A stretch of 64,000 nucleotides of DNA, taken from assembly GCA_965370315.1 (NCBI GenBank), contig CBDUTO010000005.1:8481-72480 (forward strand), read 5' to 3'. Shown here in pieces: positions 55,320-62,048 of this stretch. Positions within the stretch are counted from its first letter, which is position 1. Each line of letters opens with the position of its first letter. The translations under genes were made by a program, and so were the position numbers. Under the pieces are notes generated by a model. That model was not told the DNA's origin, made no database searches, and saw nothing but the letters and a program-made list of their open reading frames with translations. This DNA comes from 1-14-2-50-31-20 sp965370315. Its GTDB lineage: Bacteria > Bacteroidota > Ignavibacteria > Ignavibacteriales > Melioribacteraceae.

Positions 55320-55940
55320 ATGCAAAAAGAATTAACAAAAGTTCAGCAAAACATTTTGGATTTTCTTGTGGAACAGAGAAGCAAAAGCACAACTCCAACA
55401 CTTGCAGAAATAGCAAAACATTTTGGATATAAAAATCGCTCAACTGTGCAGCAACATTTGCAAGCAATTGAGAAAAAAGGATTTATTAAACGTAATCCCA
55501 AAATATCTCGTGGTATTGAACTAACTTTTGAGAATAACTATTTTATTCCACGTCCAGTTCTTGGAGAGGTTGCTGCTGGAAATCCTCTTACAATTTATCC
55601 CGATTCAATTGATACTGTTGAGCTTCCAACAATTGCTCACGTTCCAAATGATTCCTTTTTACTTAAAGTAAAAGGGGATAGCTTAAAGGATGCCTATATT
55701 TTTACTGGCGATATTATAATTGTAAATCCAAATCTACAGGCCGAAAATGGACAGTTTGTTGTAGCAGTTTTAGATAACGAAGCGGTAGTAAAACGATTTC
55801 AGAAAAATAAGAATCAAATTGAACTCCATTCTGAAAATCCAGAATATGAACCAATAATTGTTGAAAGTGATCATTCAAATTTTCAATTAGTTGGCGTTGT
55901 AATAGGAGTTTATAGAACTATGGCAAAGAAGGTAGGATGA
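55320..55940 (+). CDS. lexA: LexA-type SOS repressor
   Basis: The 206-aa product has an N-terminal winged helix ('TPTLAEIAKHFGYKNRSTVQ', 'QHLQAIEKKGFIKRNP') and a C-terminal S24 peptidase domain. The self-cleavage bond is A86-G87 in 'GEVAAGNPL'. The catalytic dyad is S121 ('KGDSL', where many LexA proteins have GDSM) and K158 ('EAVVKRF'). RecA-stimulated autocleavage would relieve repression of DNA-damage genes. A palindromic operator lies just upstream, and an alkylguanine-DNA methyltransferase gene lies about 560 nt downstream. Confidence 0.93.
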   Translation: MQKELTKVQQNILDFLVEQRSKSTTPTLAEIAKHFGYKNRSTVQQHLQAIEKKGFIKRNPKISRGIELTFENNYFIPRPVLGEVAAGNPLTIYPDSIDTVELPTIAHVPNDSFLLKVKGDSLKDAYIFTGDIIIVNPNLQAENGQFVVAVLDNEAVVKRFQKNKNQIELHSENPEYEPIIVESDHSNFQLVGVVIGVYRTMAKKVG

Positions 55941-56047
55941 AAGCTTCGCAAACTTTGCGTTTCTTAGCATAAAAAAAGAAGAGAATATCACGCAAAGACC
56001 GCAAGGAACTATCGCAAAGCACGGAAAGAAAAGAAGGGAATTAAATT
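55941..56047. repeat. TTTGCG-rich intergenic repeat, left flank of the GxxExxY gene
   Basis: Contains CTTCGCAAACTTTGCGTTTC, later CACGCAAAGACCGCAAGG and TCGCAAAGCACGG. The same words reappear on the other side of the GxxExxY gene (56426-56495). GxxExxY genes bounded by such repeats are familiar in this phylum, suggesting insertion as a unit. Confidence 0.6.
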
Positions 56048-56425
56048 ATGACAGAAAATGAGATTTCAAATAAAGTAATTGGTATTGCCATAGATTTGCA
56101 TAGAAAACTTGGTCCTGGATTATTAGAATCTGCTTATGAAAATGCACTAGCTTTTGATTTAAGAGAGAGTGGATTTGATGTTCAGCAACAATATCCGATG
56201 CCATTTATTTACAAAGAGGTTAAATTAGATGTTGGGTACAGACTAGATTTATTGATCAATAACAAAGTAATTATAGAAGTAAAATCTGTCGAAAAATTAG
56301 CTCCAGTTCACTATGCACAATTGTTAACGTATTTAAAATTATCAGATTTACGATTAGGATTACTAATAAATTTTAATACTAAATTGCTTAAAAATGATAT
56401 TCACAGAATTGTAAATAATCTATAA
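56048..56425 (+). CDS. GxxExxY protein (PD-(D/E)xK-like fold)
   Basis: The 125-aa product has the name-giving motif in 'GPGLLESAYENAL' (G24-L-L-E27-S-A-Y30) and a nuclease-like core 'GYRLDLLINNKVIIEVKSVE' with D67, E77 and K79 in PD-(D/E)xK arrangement. The end 'LAPVHYAQLLTYLKLSDLRL' fits the family. Members are often multicopy in Bacteroidota and lack a proven function. The gene is embedded in TTTGCG-rich repeats on both sides, which suggests it travels as a small mobile unit and is not functionally tied to lexA or ogt. Confidence 0.9.
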   Translation: MTENEISNKVIGIAIDLHRKLGPGLLESAYENALAFDLRESGFDVQQQYPMPFIYKEVKLDVGYRLDLLINNKVIIEVKSVEKLAPVHYAQLLTYLKLSDLRLGLLINFNTKLLKNDIHRIVNNL

Positions 56426-56502
56426 TCTTTTGCGAGCTTTGCGAAAAAAACTTTGCGTTTCTTTGCGTGAAAGAAAAATTACCGCAAAGAATAGGATGAA
56501 AA
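56426..56502. repeat. TTTGCG-rich intergenic repeat, right flank of the GxxExxY gene
   Basis: Contains TTTTGCGAGCTTTGCG, ACTTTGCGTTTCTTTGCGTG and ACCGCAAAG, matching words of the left flank (55941-56047) in direct and inverted orientation. Confidence 0.6.
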
Positions 56503-57015
56503 ATGAAAGAAAAATTTACTACATATCTTAAATCCCCAATTGGACAACTGAAATTATTAGCAGATGAAATCTCAGTTAATTCTATTATGTTTGTTTTTCC
56601 AGATACTGAAATGGAACCAGAAAATAGTAACGATGTATTGGAAATCTGCAAGCTACAACTCAACGAGTATTTTTCGGGTGAGCGAAAAGAGTTTGATGTA
56701 AGTATCAGTCAAGAGGGCACAGAGTTTCAGCAAAAAGTTTGGAGTGAGTTATTCAAAATTCCACATGGAAAAACAGTTAGCTACAATTATATTGCTGAAA
56801 GAGTTGGAGGAAAAAACATGATGCGAGCAGTTGGATCGGCAAATGGAAAAAACCTTATCTCAATTATTATTCCTTGTCACAGAGTAATTGGGAGTGATGG
56901 AAGGCTAACTGGATACGCAGGAGGAATGTGGCGCAAGGAATGGTTATTAAAACATGAGGATAAATTTTCGAATGAAGAAAGGCAATTGGGATTTGAGTTT
57001 CAACAACAGAGCTAA
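56503..57015 (+). CDS. ogt: Methylated-DNA--protein-cysteine methyltransferase
   Basis: The 170-aa product removes alkyl groups from O6-alkylguanine onto its own cysteine. The active site is 'IIPCHRVIG' with acceptor C125. The DNA-binding 'VWSELFKIPHGKTVSYNYIA' segment and 'NMMRAVGSANGKN' (arginine finger R108) are present, and the end 'LTGYAGGMWRKEWLLKHE' is standard. Length and lack of an Ada domain fit Ogt. It lies downstream of lexA, but separate transcription is likely given the intervening repeats. Confidence 0.93.
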   Translation: MKEKFTTYLKSPIGQLKLLADEISVNSIMFVFPDTEMEPENSNDVLEICKLQLNEYFSGERKEFDVSISQEGTEFQQKVWSELFKIPHGKTVSYNYIAERVGGKNMMRAVGSANGKNLISIIIPCHRVIGSDGRLTGYAGGMWRKEWLLKHEDKFSNEERQLGFEFQQQS

Positions 57016-57079
57016 TCCATTTTGAGATATCATAAATTTGTATATTGGAATATATTTTAAAATAATCTTTGGTTTAATT

Positions 57080-58378
57080 ATGCGAAAAGTAGTTACAGTT
57101 CTCTTATTCTTTTTCATTCTGTCGTGTACTTCAAAAAAGGAAAACAATATGCAAGAAATTGCAGAAAAATATGTAAAACTAGTACTAAAAGTTGGACAGT
57201 ACGATTCTGATGTAGTAGATGCTTATCATGGTCCTGAAGAATGGAAGCCTATGAAACTTAATAAAGGAGAAAAAAACAATTTTCCCAAAGATCAATTAAT
57301 TAATGAAGCTATAGGATTAATCATTGAACTAAAATCAATAGATAATGTTAATCTATCTAAATTAGAAAAAATGAGAATAAATTTTCTAACAAAGCAACTT
57401 GTGGCTGTTAGTGCAAAGATTGAAATGATAGGTGGAAAAAAGTTTAGCTTTGATAAGGAATCTGAATTGCTTTACGATGCTATATCTCCAGACTATGGGC
57501 AATCTTATTTTGAAGAGATATTAGCTGAACTAGAAGAACTATTACCTGGAAAGGGCGATGTTGCAAAAAGATTTGAAGAATATAGAAAGCAGTTTGTAAT
57601 TCCAATAGATCTTTTAGATACTGTTTTTACTGCTGCAATTACGGAAGGTAGAGAAAGAACACTTAAGTATATTGAATTACCAAATAATGAAAACTTTGTT
57701 GTTGAATATGTGAAGGATAAACCTTGGGGTGCATATAATTGGTACAAGGGTAATAACTTTAGTGTTATACAAGTCAATACAGATTTACCAATATATATTG
57801 ATAGAGCAGTTGATCTTGCTTGCCATGAAGGATATCCTGGGCATCATGTTTTTAATGCATTGCTCGAAACAAATTTGCTAAAAGGAAAGAACTGGGTTGA
57901 ATATTATGTCTATCCATTATTTAGTCCAACGTCACTTATTGCCGAAGGAACAGCAAATTATGGAATTAAAGTAGCTTTCCCAGGAGAAGAGAGAATTAAA
58001 TTTGAAAAGGAAGTATTATTCCCACTTGCTGGAATTAATCCTGATAAAGTTGATAAATATTATGAAGTTTTAGATCTTGTAGTAAAACTCAAATTTGCTG
58101 GAAACATAGCTTCAAGAAAGTATTACGATGGTGAATTTAGCAAAGAGGAATTAATCAAAAGGTTAGTCAAATATTCTTTATCAACCGAGCAGAGAGCTGA
58201 AAAATCAGTAGACTTTTTAAATAAATATGGTAGTTATATAATCAATTATAATTATGGGCAGGAGCTTTGCAAAAATTATATTGAAAAGCTTGGTGGAACT
58301 GAGGAGAATCCTTCAAAAAGGTGGCAAATATTTACTGAGCTAATTTCTAATCCTTATACACCATCTGATTTAAAATAA
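57080..58378 (+). CDS. DUF885-type putative metallopeptidase lipoprotein
   Basis: The product is 432 aa from the ATG at 57080, chosen because it opens into a lipoprotein signal peptide with lipobox 'FILSC' (Cys16); an ATG at 57038 adds 14 hydrophobic residues before it. The motif 'LACHEGYPGHHVFNALL' (H249-E250...H255-H256) is the HExxPGHH zinc-site signature of the DUF885 group. The family is annotated as peptidase-like, but substrates are unknown. It is a membrane-anchored, extracytoplasmic protein, followed 17 nt later by yjbQ, so both may share a transcript. Confidence 0.82.
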   Translation: MRKVVTVLLFFFILSCTSKKENNMQEIAEKYVKLVLKVGQYDSDVVDAYHGPEEWKPMKLNKGEKNNFPKDQLINEAIGLIIELKSIDNVNLSKLEKMRINFLTKQLVAVSAKIEMIGGKKFSFDKESELLYDAISPDYGQSYFEEILAELEELLPGKGDVAKRFEEYRKQFVIPIDLLDTVFTAAITEGRERTLKYIELPNNENFVVEYVKDKPWGAYNWYKGNNFSVIQVNTDLPIYIDRAVDLACHEGYPGHHVFNALLETNLLKGKNWVEYYVYPLFSPTSLIAEGTANYGIKVAFPGEERIKFEKEVLFPLAGINPDKVDKYYEVLDLVVKLKFAGNIASRKYYDGEFSKEELIKRLVKYSLSTEQRAEKSVDFLNKYGSYIINYNYGQELCKNYIEKLGGTEENPSKRWQIFTELISNPYTPSDLK

Positions 58379-58395
58379 ACATAATAGGGATTGAA

Positions 58396-58815
58396 ATGTA
58401 TTATCAAAAAGAAATTATACTTGAACCAAAGCATCGTGGATTTCATTTAATTACTCATGAAATTCAAAGTCAAATTCAAGACATTGCCAAAGTTAGAGTT
58501 GGAATTGTAAATCTATTTATCAAACATACATCAGCTTCACTCACATTAAATGAAAATGTTTCAGAGGATGTATTAAGGGATATGGAAAGACACTTTAATA
58601 AGTTTACTCCAGAAGATGCACCGTATTACGAACATATTTATGAAGGTAGTGATGATATGCCAGCCCATATAAAATCATCTACGCTGGGAGCATCTCTTTC
58701 AATTCCAATAACTAATGGAAAGTTGAATCTTGGAACGTGGCAAGGTATTTATTTAGGAGAACATAGAAATTTTGGTGGAGCAAGAAAAATTGTAGTTACA
58801 ATAATTGGTGAGTAA
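58396..58815 (+). CDS. YjbQ/UPF0047 family protein
   Basis: The 139-aa product is of the YjbQ family. 'VNLFIKHTSASLTLNENVSE' carries the conserved His/Thr/Ser cluster, 'DMPAHIKSSTLGASLSIPI' the second cluster, and 'GTWQGIYLGEHRNFGGARKI' the last. Members are trimeric. The E. coli protein has weak thiamine-phosphate synthase activity, but the physiological role is unsettled. It lies directly after the DUF885-type gene. Confidence 0.9.
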   Translation: MYYQKEIILEPKHRGFHLITHEIQSQIQDIAKVRVGIVNLFIKHTSASLTLNENVSEDVLRDMERHFNKFTPEDAPYYEHIYEGSDDMPAHIKSSTLGASLSIPITNGKLNLGTWQGIYLGEHRNFGGARKIVVTIIGE

Positions 58816-58872
58816 AAATATTATTTTAATATCATTATATTATTGATAGTCATTAAATAAAATAGAATACTT

Positions 58873-59088
58873 ATGGAAAAAATTTCAAATATAATAAAAG
58901 AAACATCTGCTCTATCAGCAACAGAGCGCATTTATATAGTTAATGCATTGTTAGAGAGTCTTGATAAACCAGATAAAGAAATTGAAAAATTATGGGTAAA
59001 AGAGTCTGAAGTTAGATATGAAGCTTATAAAAAAGGTGAACTGAAATCCGTTAATTGGAATGAAATTAGAGCAAAATATGAAGATTAA
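58873..59088 (+). CDS. Antitoxin, addiction-module component family
   Basis: The 71-aa product matches the small 'addiction module component' antitoxins: 'ALSATERIYIVNALLESLDK' is the conserved helical segment, with an acidic linker and 'VNWNEIRAKYED' at the end. Its stop overlaps the toxin gene by 11 nt, the usual coupling in type II modules. It is expected to bind its toxin and repress its own promoter. Located between yjbQ and sthA. Confidence 0.85.
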   Translation: MEKISNIIKETSALSATERIYIVNALLESLDKPDKEIEKLWVKESEVRYEAYKKGELKSVNWNEIRAKYED

Positions 59089-59371
59089 ATTTCTTTTAGT
59101 AGCGGAGCAAGAGCTAGAAGAAGCAATCGAATATTATAATTTCCAATTATCCTCTCTCGCACATCAGTTCTATTCTGAAATTAGTAATGGAATTGATAGG
59201 ATTATTCAATACCCAGATGCTTGGACTAAAGTTGGTAGTGTTGTTCGTCGGTATCTTATCAAGCAATTTCCGTATGCAATTTATTATGTTCATGATAGAG
59301 ATGAAATAATTATAGTATCAATTGCACATCTTCATCGAAAACCTGAGACATTTGAAAATCGAATTAATTAA
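59078..59371 (+). CDS. RelE/ParE-family toxin
   Basis: The product is 97 aa from the ATG at 59078; an in-frame upstream ATG at 59060 would extend further into the antitoxin. It has the ParE/RelE fold pattern: 'AEQELEEAIEYYNFQLSSLA', 'RIIQYPDAWTKVG', 'RRYLIKQFPYAIYYVHD' and 'IIIVSIAHLHRKPETF'. The closing 'VSIAHLHRKPETF' resembles ParE (gyrase-targeting) rather than RelE (ribosome-dependent mRNase), but the target is not certain. sthA starts 22 nt later, so read-through is possible. Confidence 0.87.
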   Translation: MKIKFLLVAEQELEEAIEYYNFQLSSLAHQFYSEISNGIDRIIQYPDAWTKVGSVVRRYLIKQFPYAIYYVHDRDEIIIVSIAHLHRKPETFENRIN

Positions 59372-59393
59372 AAATATAAGATAGAATATAAAT

Positions 59394-60758
59394 ATGGATT
59401 ATGATGTAATAGTAATTGGAAGTGGCCCTGGTGGTGAAGGTGCTGCGATGAAGGCTGTAAAGGCTGGTAAAAAAGTTGCACTGTGTGACAGCTTTGCAAA
59501 CATTGGTGGAAATTGTACACATCGTGGAACAATACCTAGTAAAGCCCTTAGGCATGCAACACAAATTTTAGAAAACAGAAATGATTTCCGAAATGTAAAT
59601 TTTCAAGATTTGCTATCAACTGCTGAGACAGTTATTAAAAGTCAAATGGATTTACGTAAAGGATTTTATGATAGAAATTGGGTGGAAATACTTGATGGCT
59701 TTGCATCTTTTGTTGACAAGAATACAATCGAGGTTCATCATAGAAGTGGAGAAAGGAAAGAATACACTGCCGAATACTTTGTAATTGCTACTGGTTCTCG
59801 TCCATATCAGCCAGAGGATGTTGACTTTTCTCATCCTAGAATTGTTGATAGTGATACTGTGCTTGATTTAAAAGGACATCCCAAATCACTTTCTATTTAT
59901 GGCGCTGGAGTAATTGGCTGTGAGTATGCCTCCATTTTTCGTGGACTTAGAACAAAAGTGAATTTAATTAATACTCGATCCCAACTTTTATCTTTTTTGG
60001 ATGACGAAATTGTTGATGCTCTCGCATATCATCTGCGCGAAAATGGAGTAATAATTCGTCATAATGAAGAGTACGATAGGGTTGAGGCGGATGATAATGG
60101 CGTTACTATTTATCTCAAATCTAACAAAAAAATTAGAACTGATTATTTACTTTGGGCACAAGGTCGAACTGGTAATTCTGATAAAATTGGGCTTGATAAA
60201 ATTGGTCTAGAAGTTGATTACAAAGGTTCCATACAAGTAAATAAAAACTATCAAACAAATATAGATAACATTTATGCTGTTGGAGATATTGTTGGATATC
60301 CAAGCCTGGCTAGTGCTTCATATGATCAAGGGCGCTTTGCTGCAACTCATATTGTTGAGGGACATACTGATTATACGCTCGTCACAAATATTCCAACTGG
60401 AATTTATACTTTACCTGAAATTAGCTCTATTGGCAAAACTGAAAAAGAACTTACAGAAGAAAAAATTCCATACGAGTTGGGACGTTCATTTTTTAAACAT
60501 CTTGCAAGAGCACAAATAACTGGTCACACTACTGGTGTTCTGAAGATTCTTTTCCATCGTGATACATTAGAGATTCTTGGAATTCATTGTTTTGGGCAAG
60601 GCGCTGCTGAAATTATACATATTGGACAAGCCATTATGTCGCAACCAAACGAAAATAACAATTTAATGTATTTTGTGAATACTACTTTTAATTATCCAAC
60701 AATGGCAGAGGCTTATCGTGTTGCTGCATTGAATGGCTTGAATAGGGTTGAGGAGTAG
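59394..60758 (+). CDS. sthA: Soluble pyridine nucleotide transhydrogenase
   Basis: The 454-aa FAD protein transfers hydride between NADPH and NAD+. The FAD-binding motif is 'VIVIGSGPGGEGAAMKAVKA' (8-20), and the second dinucleotide motif is 'GAGVIGCEYASIF' (G170-G172-G175). In 'GGNCTHRGTIPSKALRHATQ' only C41 is kept; the second redox cysteine of disulfide reductases is replaced by T46. This is the hallmark separating SthA from dihydrolipoamide or mercuric reductases. The C-terminal dimer domain includes 'NNNLMYFVNTTFNYPTMAEA'. It follows a toxin-antitoxin pair by 22 nt. Confidence 0.92.
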   Translation: MDYDVIVIGSGPGGEGAAMKAVKAGKKVALCDSFANIGGNCTHRGTIPSKALRHATQILENRNDFRNVNFQDLLSTAETVIKSQMDLRKGFYDRNWVEILDGFASFVDKNTIEVHHRSGERKEYTAEYFVIATGSRPYQPEDVDFSHPRIVDSDTVLDLKGHPKSLSIYGAGVIGCEYASIFRGLRTKVNLINTRSQLLSFLDDEIVDALAYHLRENGVIIRHNEEYDRVEADDNGVTIYLKSNKKIRTDYLLWAQGRTGNSDKIGLDKIGLEVDYKGSIQVNKNYQTNIDNIYAVGDIVGYPSLASASYDQGRFAATHIVEGHTDYTLVTNIPTGIYTLPEISSIGKTEKELTEEKIPYELGRSFFKHLARAQITGHTTGVLKILFHRDTLEILGIHCFGQGAAEIIHIGQAIMSQPNENNNLMYFVNTTFNYPTMAEAYRVAALNGLNRVEE

Positions 60759-60804
60759 AAATTATATAAATCATTGATTGTTTCCTTATTCCAACAAGCC
60801 ACAC

Positions 60805-60860
60805 TTGACAAAATATATTTTGTTAAAATAGTTGACAAAATATATTTTGTTATATATCTT
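60805..60860 (+). promoter_or_regulatory. Promoter with two identical 16-bp palindromic operators
   Basis: ACAAAATATATTTTGT, a perfect palindrome, occurs at 60808-60823 and 60835-60850. Each copy is preceded by TTG so that TTGACA (60805 and 60832) overlaps it. The second TTGACA pairs with TATCTT (60855-60860) at 17 nt spacing, so a repressor bound here would cover the -35 box of the ATPase operon. Confidence 0.75.
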
Positions 60861-60884
60861 TCGATTAACAATTAGGAGGATTAT

Positions 60885-62048
60885 ATGTCAGTTAATACGA
60901 TTGTAGGTCAAGTTGCAAGAGGCGAACATTTTTTTCAAAGGCCCAAAATTATAGCTCAATTATGGGAAAAAATAGAATCAGGAAGCAGCATTCTTATTAC
61001 AGCCCCAAGAAGAGTAGGCAAAACCTCGACGCTCTCATATTTAGAAGATAAACCCAAAGATGGATACAGAACCCTTTACCTTATTACAGAATCGGTAAAT
61101 AGTGAAAATGAATTTTTCAGAAAGTTGTATTCACATATTTTTCAACTTTTAGATGGAATTTCTAAATTTTCACAAGGCATTAAAAAGTTAGTTGGCCAAA
61201 ATAAGATAAAGGAAATTACCAAAGATGGCATCAAACTAGATGGCGTTGAGTTAAACTATTATGACTGTTTAATTAAAATATTTGAGATTCTTGATTTGCA
61301 AGGTGAAAAGCTAATAATAATGATTGATGAATTTGCAGAAACAGTTGAAAATATTATCAAAGATGAAAGCGAAACAAATGCTGTGAGATTTTTACAGTTA
61401 AATAGGGAGTTACGACATTCTTCCATACTGAGAGGGAAAATTCAATTTATATATGCAGGTTCTATTGGTTTGGAAAATGTTGTAAGTAAAATTGACGCTT
61501 CAAGTACAATTAATGATTTATATACATTTAAATTATCAGCATTTAATAAAAAAGAAGCAAATGAATTGGTTTACAAGCAAATTCTTAAAGATTCTGATTT
61601 AGAATTAAAAAACGAACAATTTGAATATATGCTAGCTAAAATTGATTGGTTAATTCCATTTTATATCCAGTTGTTTATTGATGAAGTCTATAAGATAACA
61701 GATCTTGAAGAAATTGAAATATCAAATGAAGTGATTGACAAAGCATTTGCTAATTCCATTGAGCATAGAAATTATTTTGATCCTTGGCAAACACGATTAA
61801 GAAAATCCTATAAAAAAGATGATTATAATTTTATTAAAGCTATTCTAAATATTGCTTCAAGTAAGGCTTCAATTTCATCCGGTGATATCTATAATGAGGC
61901 AGTTAAATTTCAGATTCCCGAAACGTACAAAACCCTAATAAACACTCTTGTTTATGATGGATATATAAATAATAATGAAGATCCCAAAATATATTGTTTT
62001 AATTCTCCTTTACTAAAAGAATGGTGGAATAAATATGTCGCAAATTAA
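60885..62048 (+). CDS. P-loop ATPase of the AAA/STAND-like ATP-binding protein group
   Basis: The 387-aa product has a strong ribosome site (AGGAGG, 60874-60879). The Walker A motif is 'ITAPRRVGKTS' (near 38-48) and Walker B is 'KLIIMIDEFAE' (near 142-152). A sensor-like segment 'IQFIYAGSIGLENV' follows, then a C-terminal winged-helix-like region ending 'PLLKEWWNKYVAN'. This fits the widespread archaeal-type ATPase (orc1/cdc6-like to STAND) proteins, whose roles include regulation and defence. It overlaps the next ATPase gene by 14 nt, so the two form a coupled operon under the palindromic promoter. Confidence 0.78.
   Translation: MSVNTIVGQVARGEHFFQRPKIIAQLWEKIESGSSILITAPRRVGKTSTLSYLEDKPKDGYRTLYLITESVNSENEFFRKLYSHIFQLLDGISKFSQGIKKLVGQNKIKEITKDGIKLDGVELNYYDCLIKIFEILDLQGEKLIIMIDEFAETVENIIKDESETNAVRFLQLNRELRHSSILRGKIQFIYAGSIGLENVVSKIDASSTINDLYTFKLSAFNKKEANELVYKQILKDSDLELKNEQFEYMLAKIDWLIPFYIQLFIDEVYKITDLEEIEISNEVIDKAFANSIEHRNYFDPWQTRLRKSYKKDDYNFIKAILNIASSKASISSGDIYNEAVKFQIPETYKTLINTLVYDGYINNNEDPKIYCFNSPLLKEWWNKYVAN

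Noticed and set aside
59394..60758. Dihydrolipoamide dehydrogenase
   Set aside because: The second redox cysteine is replaced by Thr (C41...T46) and the 'CTHRGTIPSKALR' context is that of soluble transhydrogenase.
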